From positions 1 through 26,924 of IMG/VR virus record IMGVR_UViG_3300021957_000239: a DNA stretch of 26,924 bases, one strand, 5' to 3'. Positions within the stretch are counted from its first letter, which is position 1; each line of letters opens with the position of its first letter. Under the pieces are notes generated by a model. It ran no database searches. It saw nothing but the letters and a program-made list of their open reading frames with translations, and was not told the DNA's origin. Source of the stretch: a virus. Below, in pieces: positions 16,458-22,934 of the stretch. Position numbers and translations under genes: made by a program.

Positions 16458-17141
16458 TTGAGTTATATTGGACAAAAACCAGCAGACAAAGCACTTGTTG
16501 CAAGTGATCTTGATCCAGCAGTTATTACTGGTCAAACAGCTTTAGCAGTAGCTCCAGCTGATACAGATGAATTTTTAATTAGTGATGCTGGTGTTTTAAA
16601 AAGATTAGATGCTAGTTTAATTGGTGGTGGTGCTCATACTTTAATTAGTACAACAACTGTAGATAATGATGCAACAGCTGCAATTACTGGAATGGATAGT
16701 ACATATTCAAGATATTTAGTTACTGTTAATAATTTAGTATCAGCAACTGATGGTGTAAGTGTTTATATGCAAGTAATAATTGGGGGTTCTGTACAAACTG
16801 GTACTAATCATGCTTATGGTAATAATACTAGAAATTCTGGTGCTGGTGCAGCTGGAAATGAAAGTTCTGGTGCTAATGCTTTTAAAATTTCTAAATCCGA
16901 CATAGGTAATGCTACTGGAGAAAATTTTAGTGGAGAAATAATAGTATATAATCCATCTGAAACAGCATTATTTAAAAATATTAGCTGGAAATCAGTATAT
17001 ACTGTAAATGATGGCACACTTGATTCAAATGTTGGTGGTGGTTTTTGGAAAAGTGGTCAAGCAGCAATAACTGGAGTTTCTATAAAAATGGCTAGTGGAA
17101 ATATTACTTCAGCTGTCATCAAACTTTATGGAATAACATAG
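16458..17141 (+). CDS. Fibre-like protein 1 of five, TTG start
   Basis: This 227-residue protein starts at TTG 16458, with AGGAG seven bases upstream; the first residues SYIGQKPADKALVASDLDP match the Y-I-G-x-x-P start of many marine phage fibre proteins, supporting the TTG. The second half (about 65-227) is a beta-rich domain: LISTTTVDNDATAAITGMDS, an STYSRYLVTVNNL strand, a Gly/Asn-rich loop, GEIIVYNPSET and the end ITSAVIKLYGIT. The final K-L-Y-G-I/V motif is shared with the other four proteins downstream. Probably host recognition or tail tip. An exact receptor role is not inferable. Confidence 0.7.
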   Translation: MSYIGQKPADKALVASDLDPAVITGQTALAVAPADTDEFLISDAGVLKRLDASLIGGGAHTLISTTTVDNDATAAITGMDSTYSRYLVTVNNLVSATDGVSVYMQVIIGGSVQTGTNHAYGNNTRNSGAGAAGNESSGANAFKISKSDIGNATGENFSGEIIVYNPSETALFKNISWKSVYTVNDGTLDSNVGGGFWKSGQAAITGVSIKMASGNITSAVIKLYGIT

Positions 17142-17150
17142 GATAAAAAT

Positions 17151-17354
17151 ATGCCAAGATATAATAATATAAATGGAACAAGAGTACAATTCACAGCAGC
17201 AGAAGAAACTGCAAGAGATAATGAAGAAGCACAATTTGCTATTGAAAAACAAGCAGAGATAGATGCGGCAACAACAAAAGCTAATAACAAAACATCAGCA
17301 CAAAACAAATTAAAAGCATTAGGTTTAACTGATGCTGAAATAGAGGCATTATAA
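17151..17354 (+). CDS. Small helical protein, paralogue of the 20527 gene, fibre-associated
   Basis: This 67-residue protein reads PRYNNINGTRVQFTAAEETA, then an Ala/Glu/Lys-rich helix and a terminal KLKALGLTDAEIEAL. The 20527-20739 product has the same plan (HHNINGNIVPFTAEEEAARD...KLQNLGLTVDEV). Such proteins follow fibre genes in many marine phages and resemble short tail fibre assembly or chaperone-like proteins, though I cannot show function. It sits nine bases after fibre-like protein 1 and one base before fibre-like protein 2. Confidence 0.65.
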   Translation: MPRYNNINGTRVQFTAAEETARDNEEAQFAIEKQAEIDAATTKANNKTSAQNKLKALGLTDAEIEAL

Positions 17355-17355
17355 T

Positions 17356-18327
17356 ATGGCATATATAGGTAGAGAACCAACAGTCGGAAACTTTCAAGTT
17401 TGTGATGCTATATCAGTAGTCAATGGTCAAGCTGCATACACTATGCAAGTATCATCTGTTAATGTATCTCCAGAAACTGCTAACCACATGCTAGTATCTT
17501 TAAATGGTGTACTACAAGCACCAACAAGTTCTTATACTGTATCTGGTTCAACAATTACTTTTGCATCAAACCTAGTTACTGGTGATGTTATAAACTTTAT
17601 TCATATACTAGGATCAGTTTTAGATTTAGGTGTACCAAGTGATCGTACAGTTTCATTAGCAAAATTAGCTTCTGGTACAGATGGAAATATTATTAGTTAT
17701 GATACATCTGGAAATCCTGTAGCTGTTGCTACTGGTAGTTCTGGACAAGTTTTAACAAGTGCTGGTGCAGGAGCAGTTCCTACTTTTGCAGACTTACCTG
17801 CTGGTGGTCTTTATACTAAAACAGCAACAGCAAGTTTAACTTCTGCTGCTTCATCAATTACTTTGCAAAATGCTTTTAATAGTACATACACAAATTATAT
17901 GATTACTATAGAATCTCTTATATTTGCTGCTGCTAGTACAAATCTGCATTTTATACCTATTGATAGTAGTGGTAATGCCACATCAGTTCACAAATACGCA
18001 GCCGAAGGTTATTATGCTAATGGAGCACAATCTTGGAGAACTAACTCTGCTCATGCTTATGCAAATATTTCTAATGATGTTTCTAGTGGAACTTCACAAA
18101 ATTGTAATGGTACTATTCACATATTTAGTCCTATGGACACAACTGCTGGTATTACAAGTTATAATTGGTTTTTAAAATCATCAAAAGCCTATGAAGAAGC
18201 TGGTATAGTTTATGGTGCTGGAGTTTCATCTGCTGGTGTAGCTTACACAGGATTTAAACTTCAAATGTCTGCAAACAATATAACAAGTTGCAAAATAGCT
18301 TGTTATGGAATTACAAACCCATCATAG
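17356..18327 (+). CDS. Fibre-like protein 2 of five
   Basis: This 323-residue protein is the longest of the set. Residues 1 to about 90 form an attachment-like domain: AYIGREPTVGNFQVCDAISV, VSLNGVLQAPTSSYTVSGST and LVTGDVINFIHILG, a module common in phage tail fibre N-termini. A linker with SSGQVLTSAGAGAVPTFADL follows, then from about residue 155 the beta-rich C-terminal domain shared with the other four: LTSAASSITLQNAFNSTYTN, GTIHIFSPMD, and the end ITSCKIACYGIT, in which the K-L-Y-G-I motif is altered to K-I-A-C-Y-G-I. It follows the small helical protein directly and precedes the assembly protein. Confidence 0.72.
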   Translation: MAYIGREPTVGNFQVCDAISVVNGQAAYTMQVSSVNVSPETANHMLVSLNGVLQAPTSSYTVSGSTITFASNLVTGDVINFIHILGSVLDLGVPSDRTVSLAKLASGTDGNIISYDTSGNPVAVATGSSGQVLTSAGAGAVPTFADLPAGGLYTKTATASLTSAASSITLQNAFNSTYTNYMITIESLIFAAASTNLHFIPIDSSGNATSVHKYAAEGYYANGAQSWRTNSAHAYANISNDVSSGTSQNCNGTIHIFSPMDTTAGITSYNWFLKSSKAYEEAGIVYGAGVSSAGVAYTGFKLQMSANNITSCKIACYGITNPS

Positions 18328-18335
18328 GAAATAAT

Positions 18336-18644
18336 ATGACAAAAAAATTAATATATAATGCTTTAACAAACAGTTCTGAATTAGTTGATCTAACATCATC
18401 TGAACAAACTGCTCATGATAATGCAATAACCGCACATGATAATAATGCACCAACAAGAGCTTTAGATAGATTAAGAGAAAAAAGAAATCAACTTCTTGTT
18501 GAAACAGATTGGATGGCTAACTCTGATGTAACTATGAGTGATGAATGGAAAACTTATAGAACTCAATTAAGAGATTTGCCATCAGGATTAGATACAGTAG
18601 AAAAAGTAAACGCAAAAGAGTTTCCAACAAAACCATTGGAGTAA
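18336..18644 (+). CDS. Tail fibre assembly/chaperone-like protein (Phage_tail_APC-like)
   Basis: I place the start at ATG 18336 (AGGA eight bases upstream, nine bases after the previous stop) rather than at the in-frame ATG 18288 inside the preceding gene. The 102-residue protein has a helical N-terminal half and then RLREKRNQLLVETDWMANSD at about 48-67, TMSDEWKTYRTQLRDLPSG and a terminal FPTKP, the signature of the tail assembly chaperone family (R-N-x-L-L-x-x-x-D-W...YR-x-x-L-R-D-x-P). These proteins help fibre folding or attachment in several phages. It lies between fibre-like proteins 2 and 3, consistent with service to the fibre cassette. Confidence 0.72.
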   Translation: MTKKLIYNALTNSSELVDLTSSEQTAHDNAITAHDNNAPTRALDRLREKRNQLLVETDWMANSDVTMSDEWKTYRTQLRDLPSGLDTVEKVNAKEFPTKPLE

Positions 18645-18647
18645 GAC

Positions 18648-19250
18648 ATGGCTCTTAACTTCGCAAATAATAATTCATTATCAGCAATCACAACTCAACC
18701 AAGTGGTTTAAGTGGTGGAGCATTAAACCTTATCTCTACACAAACTGCATCAAGCTCATCTACAATATCTTTTACATCTGGGATAGATTCTACTTATGAT
18801 TCTTATGTATTTAAGTTTTATGATATTCACCCAGCAACTGATAATACAGAATTTCAATTTCAAGGTTCTACAAATACTGGCAGTTCTTATGGTGTAACTA
18901 TAACATCAACTTTTTTTAGAGCATATCATGCAGAAGATAATAGTGGTGCAGCATTAGAATATCAAACAGGAAAAGATTTAGCACAATCAACATCTTTTCA
19001 AACTTTAGCAGAATATGGAAACGACAACGATCAAAGTACAAGTGGAGAACTTTGGCTTTTTGGATTGTCATCAACTACATACGTCAAACATTTTATGTCA
19101 AATTTTAATTTTGTTAATGGTTCAAATTATTCAATGAATACTTATTGTGCTGGGTATTTTAATACAACATCAGCTATTGATGCAATTCAGTTTAAAACTA
19201 ATTCTGGAAATACTGATTCTGGAAAAATTAAACTCTATGGAGTTTCATAA
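18648..19250 (+). CDS. Fibre-like protein 3 of five
   Basis: This 200-residue protein lacks the Y-I-G-x-x-P start and begins ALNFANNNSLSAITTQPSGL, a short lead, followed by the shared domain: LNLISTQTASSSSTISFTSG, STYDSYVFKFYDIHPATDNT, RAYHAEDNSGAALEY, GELWLFGLSSTTYVKHFMSN, YCAGYFNTTSAIDAIQFKTN and the terminal IKLYGVS. It resembles proteins 4 and 5 more than 1 and 2, with the blocks STTYVKHFMS and AGYFNTTSA nearly repeated. It ends immediately before the ATG of protein 4. Probably virion surface; function inferred from the array. Confidence 0.68.
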   Translation: MALNFANNNSLSAITTQPSGLSGGALNLISTQTASSSSTISFTSGIDSTYDSYVFKFYDIHPATDNTEFQFQGSTNTGSSYGVTITSTFFRAYHAEDNSGAALEYQTGKDLAQSTSFQTLAEYGNDNDQSTSGELWLFGLSSTTYVKHFMSNFNFVNGSNYSMNTYCAGYFNTTSAIDAIQFKTNSGNTDSGKIKLYGVS

Positions 19251-19877
19251 ATGGCATTAGTTAAATACAACAACAATAGCATAAGTGCTGTAACCTCTGC
19301 TGCTTCAATACCAAGTGGAGCTATGACACTTATTAAAACTGTAACAGCAAGTAATGCTTCTAATATTACTTTTATTCATGGAACTTCAGATGTTGTATTT
19401 GATAGTACATATCCAATTTATGTTATAAAATTAATTAATTGCAAACCAGCAAGTGGTGCAAATTTAAAATGGAATACAACAACAGATGGATCAAATTTTA
19501 ATGTTGTTGTTACTAACACAACTTTTGTTGCAGAACATTCTGAAGATGACAGTTCGGTTGCAAGATTAACTTATTCAGCAGGTTATCATGATGCACAAGC
19601 TGCTGATCCTTATTTAGCCATTATTAATAAAGGTGGCTATGATACTGGAGCAGATGCTTCTGGAAGTGGAGAAATAAAAATATTTTCTCCAAGCTCAACT
19701 ACATTTGTTAAACATTATATGTCAAGAATAAATGGTATGAGTGAATATCCAGGAAGTTCAGATTGTTACACAGCAGGATATTTTAATACTACTTCTGCTT
19801 TAACAGGATTTAGAATAGAAGCTCTTGCACAAAATATTACTGGAACAGTAAAACTCTATGGAATTAAGGATAGCTAA
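19251..19877 (+). CDS. Fibre-like protein 4 of five
   Basis: This 208-residue protein starts directly at the base after the stop of protein 3. Shared blocks: ALVKYNNNSISAVTSAASIP lead, MTLIKTVTASNASNITFIHG, a STYPIYVIKLINC strand, EHSEDDSSVARLTYSAGYHD, GEIKIFSPSSTTFVKHYMSR, DCYTAGYFNTTSALTGFRIE and ends TVKLYGIKDS. Relation to 3 and 5 is clear and collinear throughout, so these three are recent relatives from duplication or a common source. One-base overlap with protein 5 suggests tightly coupled translation. Confidence 0.68.
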   Translation: MALVKYNNNSISAVTSAASIPSGAMTLIKTVTASNASNITFIHGTSDVVFDSTYPIYVIKLINCKPASGANLKWNTTTDGSNFNVVVTNTTFVAEHSEDDSSVARLTYSAGYHDAQAADPYLAIINKGGYDTGADASGSGEIKIFSPSSTTFVKHYMSRINGMSEYPGSSDCYTAGYFNTTSALTGFRIEALAQNITGTVKLYGIKDS

Positions 19878-20500
19878 TGAGTATTGTTAAATTAAATAAT
19901 CAAGGTGTAAAGAACGCAACTGCTTTTGGTAGCATTAGTTCTTTAGGTAGCATGACGTTTATTAAAAAGCTAACAGCTAGTGCTTCTGCTACTTTATCTT
20001 TTGTTGATGGTACAGATGGTGTGGTGCTAGATGATACTTATAAGGAATATGTATTTACTTTTAATAATATTCATAGTTCATCAGAAAATTCATTCCAAGT
20101 AAATTTTAGAGATGGTGGTTCAGCTTATGATGCTGTTAAAACATCTGCTGGTTATAGAGCATATCATTTTGAATCAGATAGTGGTTCTGGATTAGGATAT
20201 GAGGCTGCTTTAGATTTAGCACAATCAACAGCTTTTCAAGGTGTAGGTCAACCTCAATCTTCTGCAGATAATGATAGTAGTGGTTCTGGTTTTTTACATT
20301 TATTTAACCCATCATCAACTGTTTTCGTAAAGCATTATATATCTCATTATGTTCATCATTATACTAATGCAGCACCTGGAGAAATAGACAATTATATGGC
20401 AGGATATTGTAATACAACAACAGCTATTGATGGAGTGCAATTTAAGTTTGATTCTGGCAACATAGATGCTGGAGATATTTGCCTTTATGGTATTGCATAA
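19877..20500 (+). CDS. Fibre-like protein 5 of five
   Basis: This 207-residue protein starts with SIVKLNNQGVKNATAFGSIS, followed by MTFIKKLTASASATLSFVDG, DDTYKEYVFTFNNIHSSSEN, RAYHFESDSGSGLGYEAALD, GFLHLFNPSSTVFVKHYISH, YMAGYCNTTTAIDGVQFKFD and the end DICLYGIA. It is collinear with proteins 3 and 4. The array ends here; a 26-base gap with AAGGAG leads to the small helical paralogue at 20527. No chaperone domain is present in it. Confidence 0.68.
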   Translation: MSIVKLNNQGVKNATAFGSISSLGSMTFIKKLTASASATLSFVDGTDGVVLDDTYKEYVFTFNNIHSSSENSFQVNFRDGGSAYDAVKTSAGYRAYHFESDSGSGLGYEAALDLAQSTAFQGVGQPQSSADNDSSGSGFLHLFNPSSTVFVKHYISHYVHHYTNAAPGEIDNYMAGYCNTTTAIDGVQFKFDSGNIDAGDICLYGIA

Positions 20501-20526
20501 ATTTTAACAAAGGAGTATAAATAATT

Positions 20527-20739
20527 ATGGCAAGACATCACAATATAAATGGGAACATAGTTCCTTTTACAGCAGAAGAAGAAGCAGCTAGAGATGCTGA
20601 AGAAGCACAAGCTGTAATAGACGCACAAACTGCAAAAGATGCAGAGGATGCCAAGAAAGCTAGAATATCGTCTGCTAAAACTAAACTACAAAATCTAGGT
20701 CTAACAGTAGATGAAGTGAAAGACGCATTTAACATCTAG
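20527..20739 (+). CDS. Small helical protein, paralogue of the 17151 gene
   Basis: This 70-residue protein repeats the plan of the 17151 product: HHNINGNIVPFTAEEEAARD, an Ala/Glu/Asp-rich helix, and a terminal KLQNLGLTVDEVKDAF. It closes the fibre array as the other follows fibre-like protein 1, suggesting one such protein travels with each fibre block. AAGGAG is 11 bases before the ATG. Function not recognised; a structural or chaperone role with fibres is inferred. Confidence 0.65.
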   Translation: MARHHNINGNIVPFTAEEEAARDAEEAQAVIDAQTAKDAEDAKKARISSAKTKLQNLGLTVDEVKDAFNI

Positions 20740-20741
20740 TA

Positions 20742-20954
20742 ATGAAGTTTGTGCTGATGTTGTCTATATGTTCATTTGCTGTAGGAGAATGTAAAGACCC
20801 AGTAAAATATCAAGAAACTTTTGACACTTGGAAAGATTGTGCGATAGTAGCTTTAGATACAAGTATAAAATATTTAGAAGCTATAGATGATGACACAGTA
20901 AATCAATTTCAATTATCAACTCAATACAGTTGTAAATTAGAAGATACAATTTAA
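20742..20954 (+). CDS. Small secreted Cys-containing protein of unknown function
   Basis: This 70-residue protein begins with a signal-peptide-like segment (KFVLMLSICSFAVG, residues 2-15) and then keeps spaced Cys residues at about 17, 32 and 63, separated by an acidic helix. It may be exported or membrane-anchored with disulfides. Small proteins with this M-K-F-V-L...C start are frequent in marine phages. It starts two bases after the preceding stop and overlaps the next ATG by one base. Lysis-related or superinfection roles are possible but not shown. Confidence 0.6.
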   Translation: MKFVLMLSICSFAVGECKDPVKYQETFDTWKDCAIVALDTSIKYLEAIDDDTVNQFQLSTQYSCKLEDTI

Positions 20955-21148
20955 TGCCTAAAAATATTGCACTTCAAAAAATAGAATCACACGAAAAACT
21001 TTGTCGTATCATGCAAAAGCAAACTCATCAAAAAATTAACAACATAGAATCAGAAATTAAAGATATAAAGAAACACTTATACTATGCTATGTCAGCTCTT
21101 ATAGGTGGGATGTTTACAATTATAGTTATATTATTTCAAAAACTTTAA
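20954..21148 (+). CDS. Small membrane protein, holin-like (C-terminal TM)
   Basis: This 64-residue protein has an N-terminal helical charged region (IALQKIESHEKLCRIMQKQT), a coiled-coil-like segment to about residue 41 and one hydrophobic helix near 43-62 ending QKL. The layout, cytoplasmic coiled coil plus C-terminal TM, is that of XhlA-like haemolysin/holin accessory proteins, but the family is not certain. It overlaps the previous gene by one base, suggesting coupled translation. Lysis role is inference. Confidence 0.6.
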   Translation: MPKNIALQKIESHEKLCRIMQKQTHQKINNIESEIKDIKKHLYYAMSALIGGMFTIIVILFQKL

Positions 21149-21161
21149 CTTTAAGGTCTTT

Positions 21162-21464
21162 ATGGCTAGAAGAAAGAAAGCAATTACTGGTCTATTAAGC
21201 GAAATGAAAGCACAGATTGAACTAGCAAAAGACCCAAATATCCTTGTATTTACACCACTTGGAGGTCTTGGTCCTGTGGATATTGTTACTTTAAATATGT
21301 CTACAGGTGAGTATACTGGTTATGATGTTAAATCAAAAAATTATAGAAAAACAGACTATACAGCCAAAGATGGCTATAGAAGAAAAAGAATTGGCTCACT
21401 AATATTAAGAGGAAGAACCAAAGAACAAATCAAACTAAAGGTAAAAATAATATATGCAAAGTGA
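21162..21464 (+). CDS. PD-(D/E)XK nuclease-fold-like protein (candidate endonuclease/resolvase)
   Basis: This 100-residue protein reads GPVDIVTLNMSTGEYTGYDV then KSKNYRK; Asp40 in a G-x-V-D-I strand and the D-V-K element (Asp55, Lys57) give the D-x(14)-DxK spacing of a minimal PD-(D/E)XK core, with Glu14 in the N-terminal helix as a possible fourth ligand. The basic tail (RRKRIGSLILRGRTKEQIKL) suits nucleic-acid binding. Such short resolvase-like proteins occur in marine podoviruses. Its place in the late region, after the holin-like gene, is odd for replication but could serve genome maturation. It overlaps the next gene by 11 bases. Activity is unproven. Confidence 0.5.
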   Translation: MARRKKAITGLLSEMKAQIELAKDPNILVFTPLGGLGPVDIVTLNMSTGEYTGYDVKSKNYRKTDYTAKDGYRRKRIGSLILRGRTKEQIKLKVKIIYAK

Positions 21465-21660
21465 TAATTCTTTAGACATTATTAATGAGTATAAAGATCA
21501 AGTTAGAATATTAAAAGGTCAGATAGCAGAGCTTGAAGATGCAGGTAAATCTAAAGATGCAGCTAACAAAAGATGTTTGCAAAAACTAGAATTTTGCACT
21601 AAAGATTTAGATGATGCTTTATCTAAAATTAAAAAGTTAGAAGAAGAAACTAAAGATTAA
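21454..21660 (+). CDS. Small coiled-coil protein of unknown function
   Basis: This 68-residue, very charged protein is an almost continuous helix with heptad-like hydrophobics (LDIINEYKDQVRILKGQIAE), two Cys in the middle and a KKLEEETKD end. No membrane segment. It overlaps the previous gene by 11 bases and the next starts one base after its stop. Position before a holin-like gene suggests a lysis accessory (spanin-like) but there is no TM or lipobox, so this is weak. Confidence 0.6.
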   Translation: MQSDNSLDIINEYKDQVRILKGQIAELEDAGKSKDAANKRCLQKLEFCTKDLDDALSKIKKLEEETKD

Positions 21661-21661
21661 T

Positions 21662-22033
21662 ATGCTGCCATATAATTTATTATTTAAAATAGGGTCTAAA
21701 GCTGTAGGAAGTTTTATGACTAAACGAGCAGAGAAAAGTGAACGTAAGCATCAAATAGCTTTACAAGAAATGCAAACTGGTAACGAAAGAGCTAAAAGAA
21801 ATGGCTCACTAATTTTAGATTTAGTATTGGGTGCATTTATATTAGCACCACTTGGCATACTAGCTTATGCTACATTCTATGGTGATATGACTATGTTAAA
21901 AAAAGTAGAGTTTTACTTTGAACAACTAAAAAACATTCCAGAAGTATATTTATATTTAATTTTTATAGTAGTTGGTGGTAACTATGGAATATCTGTTACT
22001 AATTTATTGAGTAATAAAAAGTTTAAAAAATGA
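21662..22033 (+). CDS. Holin-like membrane protein
   Basis: This 123-residue protein has a basic helical N-terminal half (MTKRAEKSERKHQIALQEMQ) and then two hydrophobic helices: about 50-72 (ILDLVLGAFILAPLGILAYA) and about 94-115, separated by a Lys/Glu linker. The D-x-x-L-G-x-F-I-L-A-P-L-G motif resembles the three-TM phage/gene-transfer-agent holin family. It would open the inner membrane for lysis. It lies in a tight cluster of small membrane genes and overlaps the next start by four bases. Confidence 0.6.
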   Translation: MLPYNLLFKIGSKAVGSFMTKRAEKSERKHQIALQEMQTGNERAKRNGSLILDLVLGAFILAPLGILAYATFYGDMTMLKKVEFYFEQLKNIPEVYLYLIFIVVGGNYGISVTNLLSNKKFKK

Positions 22034-22242
22034 CAATATCTGCTTTTGATCCTAGTCTATTAAGTAACTATGACCAACCTAAATACCTTTTACATTTTCA
22101 ATGGAAAAATTCTGACACTAAAATTTACAGATATGCTTTAGTAGAAGAGATAGATATAACTAAAATAGACCACAGATTAAAATTAAAACAAGATGAAGTA
22201 GGATTAAGCCAACAAGAAATATGGGAGAAAAAATATAAATGA
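22030..22242 (+). CDS. Small protein, diverged paralogue of the 3333 gene
   Basis: This 70-residue protein has YLLHFQWKNSDTKIYRYALV near residues 19-38, the same LHF...YRY.LV motif as the protein at 3333-3533, followed by a charged helical end with EIWEKKYK. Overlap by four bases with the holin-like gene (ATGA) indicates coupled translation. The family is not recognised; keeping two copies in a compact genome suggests both are used. It starts near no clear SD, consistent with coupling. Confidence 0.6.
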   Translation: MTISAFDPSLLSNYDQPKYLLHFQWKNSDTKIYRYALVEEIDITKIDHRLKLKQDEVGLSQQEIWEKKYK

Positions 22243-22385
22243 AGAATATATCTACATCATACTCACAGCAATATAATAAGAAAGTAAGTTTATTATCTCA
22301 ACAAACAGGAAAAAATGGCAAGAGTAAAGTTCAACATAGCAGATCAACCTCACGTAAGAATACCAAAAAAAACAAGTATAGGTAG
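22239..22385 (+). CDS. Possible small basic protein (48 aa), uncertain
   Basis: An ATG overlapping the previous stop (ATGA) opens a 48-residue frame rich in Ser, Lys, Gln and Arg (NISTSYSQQYNKKVSLLSQQ start). A GGGAG lies about 12 bases upstream. Its last 71 bases overlap the better-supported gene at 22315 in another frame, and the C-terminal part is low-complexity, so it could be only an open frame filling the gap. I keep it because the space would otherwise be empty. Confidence 0.3.
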   Translation: MKNISTSYSQQYNKKVSLLSQQTGKNGKSKVQHSRSTSRKNTKKNKYR

Positions 22386-22464
22386 ACGACCCAAACTATC
22401 TTCTATGAATAAGCATAAGAAGAGACAAAAAGGTAAATCAAAAAATCGTGGACAGGGTAGATAA
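22315..22464 (+). CDS. Small basic conserved-type protein (49 aa)
   Basis: This 49-residue frame reads ARVKFNIADQPHVRIPKKTS, then IGRRPKLSSMNKHKKRQKGK and a terminal NRGQGR. The I/V-P-K-x-T-S-I-G-R...N-K-H-K/T-K-R...R-G-Q-G-R pattern is one I recognise from small, highly basic proteins common in uncultured marine phages, so it is a real gene although short. AGGA lies six bases before the ATG. Strong positive charge (about 17 Lys/Arg) suggests nucleic-acid or ribosome contact; function unknown. Confidence 0.7.
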   Translation: MARVKFNIADQPHVRIPKKTSIGRRPKLSSMNKHKKRQKGKSKNRGQGR

Positions 22465-22497
22465 TATCTTATATTAGAACATTCATAGGAGATAAAT

Positions 22498-22599
22498 ATG
22501 ATTGATGAAATTAGAGACATGATCAAACATTATATGGAAGATCATAAAAAAGCAGTTATCGTTGTTGGTGTGCTATTAGTTATAGCTCTAATAATATAA
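22498..22599 (+). CDS. Very small single-TM protein (33 aa)
   Basis: The start has a strong site (ATAGGAGATAAAT) six or so bases upstream. The 33-residue protein has a charged N-terminus (IDEIRDMIKHYMEDHKK) and a hydrophobic C-terminal helix (AVIVVGVLLVIALII) of about 15 residues, an N-in/C-out anchor. Peptides of this plan (charged helix, then Val/Ile TM) are common in marine phages. It may act on host membranes or in lysis timing; no evidence here for either. Confidence 0.6.
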   Translation: MIDEIRDMIKHYMEDHKKAVIVVGVLLVIALII

Positions 22600-22619
22600 T
22601 TATTGATAAGGAATAACCT

Positions 22620-22709
22620 ATGGAGATAGAGAGGATGAACTATTATTTTACAGGTGTTCTTATAATAATGATGACTTTGTTGGCTCTCTGTGGAGGTCCA
22701 GCAACATGA
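22620..22709 (+). CDS. Very small TM peptide (29 aa)
   Basis: ATG 22620 with AAGGA upstream; a second in-frame ATG at 22635 is also preceded by a purine-rich GGAG sequence. The peptide has a short charged start, YYFTGVLIIMMTLLALCGG as a hydrophobic helix, and ends PAT. The stop TGA overlaps the next ATG (ATGA). No homologues are recognised; a membrane role is inferred from hydrophobicity. Confidence 0.5.
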   Translation: MEIERMNYYFTGVLIIMMTLLALCGGPAT

Positions 22710-22819
22710 TTGATAAATTTTTATATTCTTTTTTTGGAAAACTAGATAATTTAATTGGATTAGTAGACAAGTTATTTGCACCACGTTGCAAATGTAAGAA
22801 GAAGAAGAAAAATGCCTAG
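22706..22819 (+). CDS. Small protein with Cys-x-Cys/Lys tail (37 aa)
   Basis: The 37-residue protein starts by ATGA overlap with the preceding peptide. It reads IDKFLYSFFGKLDNLIGLVD, an amphipathic helix, then APRCKCKKKKKN, ending in a very basic tail with a C-x-C pair. A similar D-x-F-L-Y...G-x-x-D-N...P-R-C-K-C layout is seen in small marine phage proteins. The helix may associate with a membrane while the tail binds nucleic acid or phosphate head groups. It overlaps the next gene by eight bases. Confidence 0.6.
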   Translation: MIDKFLYSFFGKLDNLIGLVDKLFAPRCKCKKKKKNA

Positions 22820-22934
22820 ACCTGTACGTAAATGGATAGTAAGATTAAGAATGTGGTATGCTGATATAAGAGGTCATCATGGTAAGAGATGGAATTATGA
22901 ATCTTCAGATCACTACATGAAAGGAAAAAAATGA
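22812..22934 (+). CDS. Small basic protein (40 aa)
   Basis: This 40-residue frame reads PRPVRKWIVRLRMWYADIRG then HHGKRWNYESSDHYMKGKK. The G-H-H-G-K-R-W-x-Y-E-x-S-D-H-Y motif is a feature of small marine phage proteins. Trp and His rich, positively charged start; no membrane segment. Start overlaps the preceding gene's end by eight bases and its stop overlaps the next ATG by four (ATGA), marking a real coupled cluster. Function unknown. Confidence 0.65.
   Translation: MPRPVRKWIVRLRMWYADIRGHHGKRWNYESSDHYMKGKK

Noticed and set aside
17924-18175. 83-codon Leu-rich open frame on the plus strand within fibre-like protein 2
   Set aside because: Alternative frame of a well supported gene; hydrophobic by reading Ser/Thr/Ala codons out of frame.
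16458-20739. Possible diversity-generating retroelement, given BPP-1-like head genes and a fibre array
   Set aside because: No reverse transcriptase and no template/variable repeat pair were found in this window.
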